DNA of 64,000 nt from V1-33 sp039795165 (GCA_039795165.1 JBDKER010000024.1:14446-78445); one strand, 5' to 3'; positions 17,113-26,677 are shown, counted from the stretch's first letter. Notes: generated by a model from the sequence alone, not told the origin. A program made the numbers and translations.

Positions 17113-17583
17113 ATGGAAGACGAGCAGTATCTGCGGCGGGCGATTGCGTTGTCGCGCGAGCACATGGAAGCCGGGGCGGGCGGGCCGTTTGGCGCGTTGG
17201 TGGTAGCCGGGGGGAAGATTCTTGCCGAGGGATGGAATGAAGTCACGTCGGCGCTGGATCCGACGGCGCACGCCGAAGTGGTGGCGATCCGCAGGGCGTG
17301 CCGGGCGGTGGGGGATTTTTCGCTGCGGGGAGCTGTGCTTTATGCGAGTTGCGAGCCGTGTCCGATGTGTCTGGCGGCGGCGTGGTGGGCGCGGGTGGAT
17401 GCGGTGGTGTATGCGGCGTCGCGGGAGGATGCGGCCCTTGCTGGTTTTGATGATGCGGAACTGTACCGGGAAGTGCAGCGGTCCGAGGGGGAACGGAAGC
17501 TGCCGTGCCGTCAGTTGCTGCGGGGCGAAGCGGTGGCCGTCCTCGAGTCGTGGCTGGGCAAGCCCGACCGGATTCCGTACTGA
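17113..17583 (+). CDS. Nucleoside/guanine deaminase (cytidine deaminase fold)
   Basis: Zinc hydrolase of 156 aa that deaminates a purine base or nucleoside, most like bacterial guanine deaminase. Catalytic motifs are 'TAHAEVVAIRRAC' (His and proton-shuttle Glu) and 'EPCPMCLAAAWWARV' (two zinc Cys). The C-terminal 'GKPDRIPY' matches the tail of the GuaD group rather than tRNA-specific TadA. It would act in the cytoplasm in purine salvage. It lies alone between a divergent secreted-protein gene and a porin on the same strand. Confidence 0.85.
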   Translation: MEDEQYLRRAIALSREHMEAGAGGPFGALVVAGGKILAEGWNEVTSALDPTAHAEVVAIRRACRAVGDFSLRGAVLYASCEPCPMCLAAAWWARVDAVVYAASREDAALAGFDDAELYREVQRSEGERKLPCRQLLRGEAVAVLESWLGKPDRIPY

Positions 17584-17650
17584 GGTGCGGGAAGGATTTT
17601 GCGATTGCCTTGCGGGCTGCTGTTTTGTCAGGGTGGGAGATTCTGTGAGG

Positions 17651-18871
17651 ATGCTGAAGAGAGTTGTGCTGCTGGTGATGATGACGGGCGGGATTCCGCT
17701 CCGTGGGGCAGATGTGCCTGCGGGAGGTGTGGATGCAGGAGGTGTGGCTGTCGCGGAGGGATCGGCGGATGGGATTGGCGGGGAGCTAGCGGAGAAGCAG
17801 AGGTTGTTCCGCGGGCCGGGGCGTCATCTGATTCCCGAGGATTGGTCCGAGGCAGCCGGGAAGACCCTGGGCGAGCGGCTGCGGATGAAATTTGCGCTGA
17901 CGTACGATGCGCTCGGGCTGGGGACGCTGGGGGAAGGGGCGTCCGGGGCAGCGTCTGGTGATGTGGCCTTGTCGCTGCGGTGGCAACTGCTGGCTGAGCA
18001 GAGGCGGGCACCGCTGGCCTTGTCGTGGCGGCTGCGGAACCGGCATGCGTACGGTGACGACGCTCCCTCCGTGGTGGAGGGCGGGCGGGGTCTGCTCTGG
18101 AGGCTCGTGGATGGATTCAATGACCGCGGGCTGGAAGTTCCCGAGTTGTATCTTGAACAGCAGTACTTACGGAAGCGGATGCTGCTGCGCTGGGGACAGA
18201 TGGCTCCCGACGATCTGCTGGATGACCATCCGCTGCGCAGTGCCAAGAAGCAGTTTCTGAATCAGGCGTTTTCCTCAAGTCCCGCCGTGGGCTTTCCCGG
18301 GTCCGGGCTTGGGCTGATGGGCCGCTGGCATTTCCGGGAAGTGGCTGATGTCACTCTGAGTGCGTCGAATGTGCAGACGGGGAATCTGGATGACGGGGCG
18401 CGCTGGCGGCTGGAGTCCGATGCCTTGTTTCAGGGTGTGCAGGGGGGATGGAATTTCGGGGATGGGCAGCGGCTGCAGTTGCTGGTGTGGCGGACCGATG
18501 GGCTGGCGGTGGAATCGCTCGAGGCCGACCACGGGGTGAGTCTGACGTGGAGCCGGGTCACTGACGGGGGCACGCGGTGGTTTGGGAGGGTGGCGGTGGC
18601 TGACGGTGGCACGGTGGCGGCGACGAAGTTCGGGGCGGCCGGCGTGAGTTTCCGGGGGCGCGAGAGTGACCGCTGGGGAGTGGGGATTTCGGCCGGCGAA
18701 GATGAGCACCGGGGCCGCGACTGGCAGGTGGCCGGGGAATCGTTCTACCGCTGGCAATTGACCCCGGATCTGCAGGTCACGGGGTTTGCGCAGGCTGCGG
18801 CAGGCGATGATGTTTCCGCGGGGCGAGGCTGGCTGCTGGCGGCGGGCGTGCGGACGGGTCTGCGCTTCTGA
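17651..18871 (+). CDS. OprB-like carbohydrate-selective porin
   Basis: 406 aa from the ATG at 17651, which opens a signal peptide ('MLKRVVLLVMMTGGIPLRGA'). The mature part alternates hydrophobic and charged residues in short strands and ends in a Phe ('LLAAGVRTGLRF'), as outer-membrane beta-barrels do. 'ELYLEQQYLRKRMLLRWGQM' and 'FLNQAFSSSPAVGFPG' are typical of the OprB family. It should let sugars or other small solutes through the outer membrane. The same frame is open further upstream, but only as an antiphase shadow of the deaminase gene. Confidence 0.78.
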   Translation: MLKRVVLLVMMTGGIPLRGADVPAGGVDAGGVAVAEGSADGIGGELAEKQRLFRGPGRHLIPEDWSEAAGKTLGERLRMKFALTYDALGLGTLGEGASGAASGDVALSLRWQLLAEQRRAPLALSWRLRNRHAYGDDAPSVVEGGRGLLWRLVDGFNDRGLEVPELYLEQQYLRKRMLLRWGQMAPDDLLDDHPLRSAKKQFLNQAFSSSPAVGFPGSGLGLMGRWHFREVADVTLSASNVQTGNLDDGARWRLESDALFQGVQGGWNFGDGQRLQLLVWRTDGLAVESLEADHGVSLTWSRVTDGGTRWFGRVAVADGGTVAATKFGAAGVSFRGRESDRWGVGISAGEDEHRGRDWQVAGESFYRWQLTPDLQVTGFAQAAAGDDVSAGRGWLLAAGVRTGLRF

Positions 18872-18926
18872 GCGTCGGAAGGATGACCGTCGGGGAAAGG
18901 GGCGGCTGAGGAATTGCTGATTTCCG

Positions 18927-19736
18927 CTAGCCGATGGGGACGGTGGTGCGCTGGCGCTGGGAAAAGCGGACGAGTTCCGTGTAGCCGGCGTTTCTGGCGA
19001 GGGCGATGGCTTCGGTGAAGGCGCGGCCGCATTCCCCGGGGGCGTGGGCATCCGAGCTGATGGCGAGGGGGATGCCTGCCTTGTGGGCGAGTTCGAGGAA
19101 GAGGGGAGCGGGGTACATTTCGCGGACGTCCTTGAAGAGGCCTGCGGTATTCAGTTCGATGGCGGCTCCTGATTCGGCGATGGCGGCGATGGCTGGTTCG
19201 TACCAGCGGCGGAGGTCGCCCGGCGGGCGGTGTCCGAATTTCTTGATGAGGTCCGGGTGGGCCATGAGGTCGAAGCGGCCGCTGCGGGCGGCCTGGGCGA
19301 AGAGGTGCCAGTAGCGGTCCCATGCTTCTGCGGTGCCCATGGCATCGAATCCGGAAGCGAGTTTCGGGTTATCGAAGTTCCATGAACCGAGGTAGTGGAC
19401 ACTGCCGATGAGGTAGTCCCATGGGGCCATGGCCGTGAGTTCATCGATCCATGGTTCGGCTCCGGCGAGCCAGTCGACTTCGAGGCCGAGGCGGACAGGG
19501 ATGCGGTTGGCGGCGGCCATGCGGGCGCGCTGAACCCACGCGAAGTATTCGGGGAGTTCGTCGCGGAGCATCCTCCAGTCGTCGAATTCCGTGGGCATGG
19601 GGTTGTGGTCCGAGAAGCCGATTTCCGGGAGGCCGAGGGCGATGGCCTGGGCCACGAATTCCTCCGGGGTACCGGTGGCGTGGCGGCAGAGGGGGGTGTG
19701 CTGGTGGTAGTCGGCCGGGAGGTGGTCGCTGGGCAT
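18927..19736 (-). CDS. hisK: PHP-type histidinol-phosphatase
   Basis: Removes phosphate from histidinol phosphate in histidine synthesis. 269 aa with a PHP metal site: 'DYHQHTPLCRHA' (9-20), 'EIGFSDHNPMP', 'GLEVDWL', 'GSVHYL', 'AHPDLIKKFG', and the final 'ISSDAHAPGECG'. Length and motifs fit the HisK/YtvP group. It follows the PQQ-like propeller gene on the same strand with a 64-bp gap. No other his genes are in the window. Confidence 0.88.
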   Translation of the reverse strand: MPSDHLPADYHQHTPLCRHATGTPEEFVAQAIALGLPEIGFSDHNPMPTEFDDWRMLRDELPEYFAWVQRARMAAANRIPVRLGLEVDWLAGAEPWIDELTAMAPWDYLIGSVHYLGSWNFDNPKLASGFDAMGTAEAWDRYWHLFAQAARSGRFDLMAHPDLIKKFGHRPPGDLRRWYEPAIAAIAESGAAIELNTAGLFKDVREMYPAPLFLELAHKAGIPLAISSDAHAPGECGRAFTEAIALARNAGYTELVRFSQRQRTTVPIG

Positions 19737-19800
19737 GGGCGACAGCTATCTTCCGGGGAAGACGTGCCTGCAAAGGGTCATCGGGGACTGGCGCTGCGGC

Positions 19801-21075
19801 TCAGCGGCTGGCTGTGGCCGGGGCGGCCGGGGCATTGGCGTTGACTGATTCGCCCGGATTCCAGTCGAAGGCGGCGAGGCCTTTGAGGTCGCGGATGTAG
19901 AGGGAACTGCCATCGACGGCGAGGTGGGCCCATGTTTCTGCGTCGCAGAGTTTCCGTTGGTCGGCGATGTCGAGTTTTTCCGGGGTGGCGCGGATGAGGT
20001 AGAGGGTGCCTTTGTGGTCGAGGGCGAGGATGCGGTTGCCCTGGGTGACGAGGCTCCAGTATTCGCCGAGTTTGTCATCTGACTGCCAGTGCTGGGTACC
20101 GGTGGCGAGGTCGAGGCAGGTGACCTTCTGATTGCGGAGGTGCATGAAGATTTTGCCGCCGACGATGACGGGGGTGGACATGTATCCTTCTGCTTTGTGT
20201 TCCCATGCGAGTTGTGCCGAGAACTTTTCGCCATCCTTGGTGATGTCCCATGCCTGCGAGAGGCCTCCGTATGCACTGGTGAAGAGGCGGTTTCCCTGGA
20301 CGACCGGGGTATAGATGTTCATGCCGCGGAAGGTTTTGATTTCCTGGGCCCAGAGTTCCTTGCCGTCGGCGGGGTCGACGCCTGCGAGGAATTTGCGGCC
20401 CTGGACGACGAGTTGGCGTTTTCCGGCGATGGTGGCGAGGATGGGAGAGGAGAACGATCCGCCCATCATGCCGCCGCCTTCGTCCATGGTGCGCCAGACG
20501 ACCTTACCGGATTTCCGGTCGACTTTGCAGAGGCCGGCTCCGGCGTGGCTGTAGAGGAAATCGCCGTCGACGAGCGGGGAGCAGACGAAACCGAAGGCTT
20601 CGCCATCCGATTTGAATTCTGATTTGAAGTCGAGGCGCCAGCGGATTTTGCCGGTGGCGGCGTCTAGGGCGACGAGGACGTCCTGCATGCCGGCGACGTA
20701 GAGAGTGCCGTCGGCGAGTGTGGGGGTCGAGCGGATCCAGTCGCCATTGCGTTTGGCGAAGAAGGGAACGCCCTGATAGCCTTCCCATTCGGTTGACCAG
20801 ACGGTCTTGCCGGTGGTGGCGTCGACGGCGTGGGCGCGTTCGATGCGTTTGTCGAGGCTTTCGGTGGTGAAGACGAGTTTGCCGTCGGTGACTGGTCCGG
20901 AGTAGCTGGGGCCGAGGGGGAGGCGCCAGCGTTCCTTGATCCCGGAGAGGGAAGCGGGCCATGATTTTCCGGCGACTGAGCCATCGCGTTCCGGTCCGCG
21001 CCATTGCTGCCAGTCGGCATGAGCGAGGGGAAGGCAGGCGAGAGAGAGGGAAAGGGTGAGAAGCGCGGATTTCAT
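19801..21075 (-). CDS. Secreted PQQ-like beta-propeller protein
   Basis: 424 aa. A signal peptide ('LLTLSLSLACLPLAHA') is followed at once by 'DWQQWRGPERDG', the usual opening of PQQ-binding-like proteins of Planctomycetes and Verrucomicrobia. Repeated 'LVALDAATGKIRW', 'CLDLATGTQHW' and similar blades form the propeller. The cofactor-binding residues of true quinoprotein dehydrogenases are not evident, so a scaffold or BamB-like role is more likely. Neighbouring genes give no clue. Confidence 0.85.
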   Translation of the reverse strand: MKSALLTLSLSLACLPLAHADWQQWRGPERDGSVAGKSWPASLSGIKERWRLPLGPSYSGPVTDGKLVFTTESLDKRIERAHAVDATTGKTVWSTEWEGYQGVPFFAKRNGDWIRSTPTLADGTLYVAGMQDVLVALDAATGKIRWRLDFKSEFKSDGEAFGFVCSPLVDGDFLYSHAGAGLCKVDRKSGKVVWRTMDEGGGMMGGSFSSPILATIAGKRQLVVQGRKFLAGVDPADGKELWAQEIKTFRGMNIYTPVVQGNRLFTSAYGGLSQAWDITKDGEKFSAQLAWEHKAEGYMSTPVIVGGKIFMHLRNQKVTCLDLATGTQHWQSDDKLGEYWSLVTQGNRILALDHKGTLYLIRATPEKLDIADQRKLCDAETWAHLAVDGSSLYIRDLKGLAAFDWNPGESVNANAPAAPATASR

Positions 21076-21192
21076 GAGGTTAGCTGTGATGCGGTTATAG
21101 GTAGGCGAACGTCCACGGGGAAGTTACGGGCGCAGACACATTGACGGATGGCTGGTGTGGAGGGCCGGTTACGGGGATTGGCAGCGGGGGGA

Positions 21193-23652
21193 TCAGAGGG
21201 CGACCGCGTGGTGTCTGGTGGCGTGGTGGAGCTGGATGGCGGGGATGGGTGGGAGGTCCCGGGAGGGAAGGTGGTGGAGGAGGGCTGCGATTACGGTGCG
21301 GCAGCTTTGCTGGAGATCGGTCCAGCGGTCCCATGCGATGTCCGGGGCGTGGGCGATCTGGCGGAGGAGGCTGATCCATTCGGTGAAGGCGCGTTCGCGG
21401 TCGCCTTCGCCGAGGAAGCCGTCGTCGCGTTCGGTGGGTTTGCGGCGATCCAGCCAGAGGGCGATGGCTTCGGCGGTGCCTTCGCCGTATCCGGAGGGCA
21501 GACCGGCGTCGAGGTAGCCATCGTGGTTGGCGGCTCCGTAGGCGTGGAGGCAGGACATGGCGAGGCGTTCGCTGCCGCCGCTGAGGGAGGCTTCGCTGAA
21601 GCGGAAGCCGCCGCGGACATTGGCGAGGTGGCGGGTGATTTCGTTAGTGTGGTAGGAAGAGTCTTCGAGGGCGGCGGCGATGGCGAGGCCTTCTCCGCCG
21701 TTGAAGAGGCTGAAGATTTCGCCGCGGCGGGTGGGGGTGCCGTCTGGCGAGACGAGGCCGAGCTGGCGCCATGCGAAGGCGGCTGAGTGGGCTGGCAGGT
21801 TTGCGGGGAGTCCGCCGGGCTGCTGGGGAGTGGTTTCCGGTTCGAGGGAAACGGTGCGTTCCGGGGGAGAGACGAGGGCGTTTCCGGACGAATCGAGATA
21901 GACCGGCCATGGGGTGGCGTCGTAGCGGACGAGCAGGGAGAGGACAGGGCCGCGCATGACGAGGTCGGCGGGAGATCCTCCTGCGATGAGGGGAGTGAGG
22001 GCTGGGATGATCTGCGCGGTGATGGCGTCGCGGGACCAGATTGGTTGGCGGGGAGCGAGGCGGCGGATGGGTTTGGTGAGGGAGAACCCGTCTGGTTCGT
22101 GGCTGAGTGTGGCGATGGCGAGTTCCCGGCCGTACTGCGGGGGGGATCGGTCCGGGAGGCGGCAGAGACGGCCGGTGGGAAAGCTGCGGAGCATGAAGTC
22201 GTGGCAGGCGATGGCGGGGACCCAGCGGTTGCCGTGGTGGACGAGGGCAGAGGCGAGCGGGGCCGTGGTCTGGCGGGACTTGTGTCGTGGTTCCCATGTG
22301 CCCGCGGCATTGAGGATTTCCGTGCGGCCTGGGCGGAGGCCGAAGAGGCTGGTGGGTGCTGCGGTGGTGGCAGAGGTGGCGGTAGCTTCCGCTGGTGCGG
22401 CGGCATCTGGTTCGAAGCCGAGGGTGATGCGCTGGCGGCTGAAGAGGGAAGTGCAGAAAGCCGTGGCGGCGGCGAGGGGGCACTGGCCGTGGCGGCTGGC
22501 CTGCGACATGATGCGCAGGAGGGTGGGCCAGTCGATCTGGTTGCTGCGGCGGAGCGAGCGCTGACTGGCGTCGCCGAGGCGGGGTGAGCGGGCGGCGCTG
22601 ATGACGTAGCCGGATTCGTCGAGGCCGCGGCGTCCGGCGCGTCCGAACATCTGGAGGAGTTCGTCCGGGGCGATCTGGCGTTCCATGCGGCCGTCGAAGT
22701 AGATGGTTTCGGCGACCATGACTGAGCGCATGGAGAAGTTGATGCCTGCGGCGAGGCCGGTGGTGGCGGCGACGACGCGGAGTTGTCCTGCTTTGGCGAG
22801 GGGTTCGATGATACCGGCGCGCTGCTGGTAGCTCATGCCGCTGTGGTGGCAGGCGACGCGCTGACGGAGGAGCGGGGCGTAGTCCGGTCCGAGGATGCGT
22901 TCCTGTTCTTTTGTGAGCGGGAGCGGGTCCGGGGTGGGGACGGCGGCGGCGATGCGGCGGGCGATGGCTTCCGCGTCGCGGCGGCGGGGAGCGAAGATGA
23001 GGAGCGGGCCGAGGCCCGAGAGGAGAACCGAGGCGGCGAGGCGCGGCCAGAAACCGGTGAGGGATTTGGGGGCCTGACGCGGCAGCTGGGCGAGCGGCAT
23101 TTCCTCGAGTGGTACCGGGCGTTCGTGGACCGAGACGAGTTCCGTGCGGCGGCCGAGCCGCTGCATCCATGCGGTGACCTCGCGGGCATTGCCGACGCTG
23201 CCGCTGAGGAGGAGGAGGCGGGTGGAAGCGGGGGCCGAGGCGATGGCGAGTTCGTAGGCTGGGCCTCGGGTGGGGTCGCCGAGCATCTGGTATTCGTCGA
23301 TGACGAGGAGCGACGGCCCTTCGCCCGAGAGGAGGCGTTCGCGCTGGGTTTCGAGGGTGGCGACGACCACGGGGGCGTCTGGATTTTCCGAGAGGTCGCC
23401 GGTGACGATGCCGACGTGCCAGCCTTTGCGCTGCCATTCGAGGCGTTTGTCGTTGGCGAGGGCGCGGGTGGGGACGGTGTAGACCGCCTGGCCTTTCCAG
23501 CCACCGGAGATGAGGATTTCGAAGATCCATGTCTTGCCTGCGCCGGTGGGGGCGTCGACGACGGCATCCGATCCGCTGCGGAGGGCGCGCACGGCTTCCT
23601 GCTGCCAGAGGTCCGGCAGGGCGAAGTTGAGAGAGAAGCCCTTGCCGTTCAT
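21193..23652 (-). CDS. Ski2-like DEAD/DEAH-box helicase
   Basis: 819-aa superfamily 2 helicase. Motif I is 'VDAPTGAGKTWIFE' (34-47), motif II 'LVIDEYQM' (an unusual DEYQ), motif III 'LLSGSVGN', and motifs V/VI 'TTGLAAGINFS' with 'QMFGRAGRRG'. The last resembles Ski2/Hel308-type RNA or DNA unwinding enzymes. The C-terminal 400 residues are helical without an obvious named domain. The substrate is unknown. The start lies 27 bp after the globin stop on the same strand, so the two genes may be co-transcribed. Confidence 0.88.
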   Translation of the reverse strand: MNGKGFSLNFALPDLWQQEAVRALRSGSDAVVDAPTGAGKTWIFEILISGGWKGQAVYTVPTRALANDKRLEWQRKGWHVGIVTGDLSENPDAPVVVATLETQRERLLSGEGPSLLVIDEYQMLGDPTRGPAYELAIASAPASTRLLLLSGSVGNAREVTAWMQRLGRRTELVSVHERPVPLEEMPLAQLPRQAPKSLTGFWPRLAASVLLSGLGPLLIFAPRRRDAEAIARRIAAAVPTPDPLPLTKEQERILGPDYAPLLRQRVACHHSGMSYQQRAGIIEPLAKAGQLRVVAATTGLAAGINFSMRSVMVAETIYFDGRMERQIAPDELLQMFGRAGRRGLDESGYVISAARSPRLGDASQRSLRRSNQIDWPTLLRIMSQASRHGQCPLAAATAFCTSLFSRQRITLGFEPDAAAPAEATATSATTAAPTSLFGLRPGRTEILNAAGTWEPRHKSRQTTAPLASALVHHGNRWVPAIACHDFMLRSFPTGRLCRLPDRSPPQYGRELAIATLSHEPDGFSLTKPIRRLAPRQPIWSRDAITAQIIPALTPLIAGGSPADLVMRGPVLSLLVRYDATPWPVYLDSSGNALVSPPERTVSLEPETTPQQPGGLPANLPAHSAAFAWRQLGLVSPDGTPTRRGEIFSLFNGGEGLAIAAALEDSSYHTNEITRHLANVRGGFRFSEASLSGGSERLAMSCLHAYGAANHDGYLDAGLPSGYGEGTAEAIALWLDRRKPTERDDGFLGEGDRERAFTEWISLLRQIAHAPDIAWDRWTDLQQSCRTVIAALLHHLPSRDLPPIPAIQLHHATRHHAVAL

Positions 23653-23679
23653 GGAAAGGGAAACGGCGGAACGGGTTGT

Positions 23680-24066
23680 TCAGCTGCCGGATTCCGGGCG
23701 ATTGCGCATGAAATCGGCCACCTGGGCGAAGAACGCGGAAAGTTCCGTGGTGGTGTGGGCGGGGAGGGCGCATTCGTCCATGGCGGCGGACATGAGGGAG
23801 AGCCAGCGGTCGCGTTCGGTGGTGCCGATGGAGAACGGGAGGTGGCGCATGCGCAGGCGCGGGTGGCCGCGCTGGTCGGTGTATTTCGTGTGGCCGAGGA
23901 AGCGGAAGCAGAGGAAATCGGCGAGACGTTCCTCCGCTCCGGCCCAGTCGTTTTCCGGGTACATGGGGCCGAGGAGGTCATCGCTGCGGACGCGGCGGTA
24001 GAAGGCAGCGGTGAGTTGCCGGAACGCCGATTCGTCCATGGATGCCGCGATGATCTGCTCGTTCAT
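23680..24066 (-). CDS. Truncated hemoglobin, group II (GlbO-like)
   Basis: 128 aa. The start at 24066 was chosen because 'MNEQIIAASMDESAFRQL' gives the short pre-A/A helix of truncated globins. 'FYRRVRSDDLLGPMYPE' and 'AGAEERLADFLCFRF' match helices A to E. 'YTDQRGHPRLRMRHLPFSIG' contains the proximal His (in RMRH) and is diagnostic for group II. 'ERDRWLSLMSAAM' supplies the conserved Trp of helix G. Proposed roles of the family are oxygen or nitric-oxide chemistry. It is divergent from uppS and directly upstream of the helicase gene. Confidence 0.88.
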   Translation of the reverse strand: MNEQIIAASMDESAFRQLTAAFYRRVRSDDLLGPMYPENDWAGAEERLADFLCFRFLGHTKYTDQRGHPRLRMRHLPFSIGTTERDRWLSLMSAAMDECALPAHTTTELSAFFAQVADFMRNRPESGS

Positions 24067-24173
24067 GGGGGGGAGGTGCCATGGGGTGGGAATCGGTGCA
24101 AGCGGCCCGCGGGAATCCCGTTTGCGGCGGGTGGGGAGTCGCCGCATGCATTTACGGATTCACCCGATTGAGT

Positions 24174-24902
24174 ATGAGGTCACTTCCGTCCGGCGTTCAG
24201 GCAGAGAACATTCCGCGGCACATTGCCGTGATCATGGATGGCAATGGGCGGTGGGCCAGGAAATTCGGATGGCAGCGGACGCGGGGTCACCGGGCGGGGG
24301 CGGATGCGGTGAGCCGCTGTGTGGAGGCCTGCGATGACCTTGGGGTGGAGTATCTGACCCTGTATGCGTTCAGCACGGAGAACTGGCGGCGGCCGAAGAC
24401 CGAGGTGGCGGCGCTCATGACATTGCTGGACCGGTTTCTGGAGGACCGGACACCTGAGATGATGGAGCGGAATGTGCGGCTGCAGGCGATTGGGAGGCTT
24501 ACGGATCTACCGGAGGCTGTGCAGAAGCGGCTGCATGAATCGATTGAGAAGACGAGCCGGAACAGTGGGGTGACGATGGTGCTCGCGCTGAGTTATGGGT
24601 CGCGCGAGGAGATTGTCGATGGGATCCGGGGGTTGCTGCGGAACATCGAGGAGGGGCATCTCGACAAGGCGATGATTACGCCTGATGTGTTCAGCAAGCA
24701 TCTGTATACGCGGTACTATCCGGATCCGGATCTGCTGATCCGGACGAGCGGGGAGATGCGGCTGAGCAATTTTCTGCTCTGGCAGTGCAGTTATGCGGAG
24801 ATTGTGATTCTGGAGAAGCTGTGGCCGGACTTTCAGAAGACCGACCTGTATGGGGCGGTGAAGGAGTATCAGAAGCGGAACCGGAGGTTCGGGGGACTCT
24901 GA
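24174..24902 (+). CDS. uppS: Isoprenyl transferase (undecaprenyl diphosphate synthase)
   Basis: Adds isopentenyl units in cis configuration to make the C55 lipid carrier used in peptidoglycan and other wall polymers. 242 aa from the ATG at 24174; the frame upstream does not resemble the family. Motifs are 'HIAVIMDGNGRWA' with catalytic Asp22, 'TLYAFSTENWRRP', 'LSYGSREEIV' and 'DPDLLIRTSGEMRLSNFLLW', all canonical. It is divergent from the globin gene and convergent with the NuoF-like gene (10 bp between stops). The usual downstream cdsA/dxr genes are absent. Confidence 0.96.
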   Translation: MRSLPSGVQAENIPRHIAVIMDGNGRWARKFGWQRTRGHRAGADAVSRCVEACDDLGVEYLTLYAFSTENWRRPKTEVAALMTLLDRFLEDRTPEMMERNVRLQAIGRLTDLPEAVQKRLHESIEKTSRNSGVTMVLALSYGSREEIVDGIRGLLRNIEEGHLDKAMITPDVFSKHLYTRYYPDPDLLIRTSGEMRLSNFLLWQCSYAEIVILEKLWPDFQKTDLYGAVKEYQKRNRRFGGL

Positions 24903-24912
24903 GGATAGGCGT

Positions 24913-26586
24913 TCAGGGGAGTGGGGCGGCGAAGAACGGCTGGAGTTCGCTGCGGAAGTAGCGGAGGGCGTTGCGCACTGGGAGGGGGACTCCGCCGCCG
25001 AGGGCGCAGAGGCTGGTTTGTTCCATGGTATCGAGGAGGTCGCCGATCAGTTCCGGGTCGATGCGGAAAGAGGCATCGTTGCGGGCTTTGGCGATGAGTT
25101 CGCGGCCTCTGGTGCTGCCGAGGCGGCAGGGGAAGCATTTGCCGCAGCTTTCGTCGGCGGTGAACTGGAAGAGGTGTTCGAGGTAATCGATCATGGGCAT
25201 GGCTTCCGGGATGGCGATGACGCCGGCGTGGCCGAGGAGGAAGCCTGCGGATTTGAACGATTCGAAGTCGACGGTAAGGGAGTCGGTGAGGGCGAGTGGG
25301 ATGAGGCCGCCGAGGGGGCCGCCGATGTGGATGGCCTTGACTGGTTTGCGGAAGCCGCCGGCCGCGGCGAAGACGTCTTTGAGGGGGAGGCCCATGGGGG
25401 CTTCGTAGATGCCAGGGCGGACGAAATGGGAATCGAGGCTGAGGAGTTTGGGTCCGGTGCTCTGGGGTGTCCCGATGGAGCTGTAGGATTTGCCGCCGAG
25501 GGTGAGGATGGCGTGGAGGTTGGCGAATGTTTCGACGTTGCTGACGATGGTGGGTTTGCGGAAGAGGCCTTGGACGGTGGGGAAGGGCGGGCGGACGCGG
25601 ACTTCCGGACGCTGGCCTTCGATTGACGAGAGCAGGGCGGTTTCTTCGCCGCAGATGTAGGCTCCGGCTCCCTTGATGGTTTTGAGGGAGAAGTCGAAGC
25701 CGCTGCCGGCGATGTTGCGGCCGAGGAGTCCGGCCGCGTGGAGGTCGGCGATGGCGGCTTCGATGATGCGGATGGAATCGGGGTATTCGGCGCGGATGTA
25801 GAGGATGCCGGTGGAGGCTCCGGCGAACCAGCCGGCGACCATCATGCCGAGGAGGACGCTGTGGGGCTGCTGTTCCATGAGGTACATATCGATGTAGGCT
25901 CCGGGGTCGCCTTCATCGGCATTGCAGACGATGTATTTTTCCGTGCCGGGTGCTTCGCGGCAGGATTGCCATTTGAAGTGGGCGGGGAAACCGGCGCCGC
26001 CTCGTCCGCGCAGGCCTGCGGCTTTCAGTTCCGCGAGAAAGGCATCGCGGTCCGACGCGAGGAGCTGGCGAAAGGGCTGGTAGTAGGATGCGATGCCGGG
26101 GAAGGTGGCCGTGAGGATGGGCTGGGGGAGCAGCGAGGTCACCGAATATGGTGGGCCTGCCGGGGGAGGAGACGGGTTGCGGGCGAGGGCGGCGATGGCG
26201 TCGGGTGCGAGGCCGGAATAGTTATGGCTGCCGAGCTGGAAGGCTCCGCCCGTGTGGCAGTGACCGATGCAGCAGATGTGGCCGATTTCCTTTTCCTCGA
26301 AGGATGCGCGCAGGGTGTCGTGGAGAGCGGTCTGGGTACCGGCGCAGAGGCAGGCTGAGCCATTGCAGACGAAGACCTTCTTGCCGGCGTTTTCTTTCTT
26401 GAGGAAGTCGTAGGCCGAGACGGCACCGAGGGTGAGGGCGTCACCGAAGAGCGAGGATCGGCCGAGTTGCTGGACGGTTTCGGTTTCTTCCGCGGTGCCG
26501 CGGGCGTCGGCGGCAGCGACCATGCGTTCGAAGAGATTGCGTTCGACGCCCTGACGGGACGAGAGGTGGCTGAGGTTGCGTGACAT
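24913..26586 (-). CDS. NuoF/HoxF-like NADH-binding flavoprotein with N-terminal [2Fe-2S] domain
   Basis: 557 aa. The N-terminal thioredoxin-like ferredoxin domain has the four-Cys pattern 'VCNGSACLCAG...CCIGHCHTGG'. The NADH/FMN domain carries 'GLRGRGGAGFPAHFKW', 'CNADEGDPGAYID' and 'GAYICGEETALLSSIEG'. An SLBB segment leads to the C-terminal [4Fe-4S] site 'SCGKCFPCRLG'. Such proteins feed NADH electrons into hydrogenases, formate dehydrogenases or complex I. None of the usual partners (NuoE/NuoG, hydrogenase or formate dehydrogenase subunits) is encoded nearby, so its redox partner is unknown. Confidence 0.9.
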   Translation of the reverse strand: MSRNLSHLSSRQGVERNLFERMVAAADARGTAEETETVQQLGRSSLFGDALTLGAVSAYDFLKKENAGKKVFVCNGSACLCAGTQTALHDTLRASFEEKEIGHICCIGHCHTGGAFQLGSHNYSGLAPDAIAALARNPSPPPAGPPYSVTSLLPQPILTATFPGIASYYQPFRQLLASDRDAFLAELKAAGLRGRGGAGFPAHFKWQSCREAPGTEKYIVCNADEGDPGAYIDMYLMEQQPHSVLLGMMVAGWFAGASTGILYIRAEYPDSIRIIEAAIADLHAAGLLGRNIAGSGFDFSLKTIKGAGAYICGEETALLSSIEGQRPEVRVRPPFPTVQGLFRKPTIVSNVETFANLHAILTLGGKSYSSIGTPQSTGPKLLSLDSHFVRPGIYEAPMGLPLKDVFAAAGGFRKPVKAIHIGGPLGGLIPLALTDSLTVDFESFKSAGFLLGHAGVIAIPEAMPMIDYLEHLFQFTADESCGKCFPCRLGSTRGRELIAKARNDASFRIDPELIGDLLDTMEQTSLCALGGGVPLPVRNALRYFRSELQPFFAAPLP

Positions 26587-26677
26587 TTTCTGGGGTGTGG
26601 GAATGGGGTGGAAGCCGGGGGTGCGTTATCCTCCGGAAGCCCTTGCCGGGTGCAAGGTCGGATCGGTACCGTGGATG

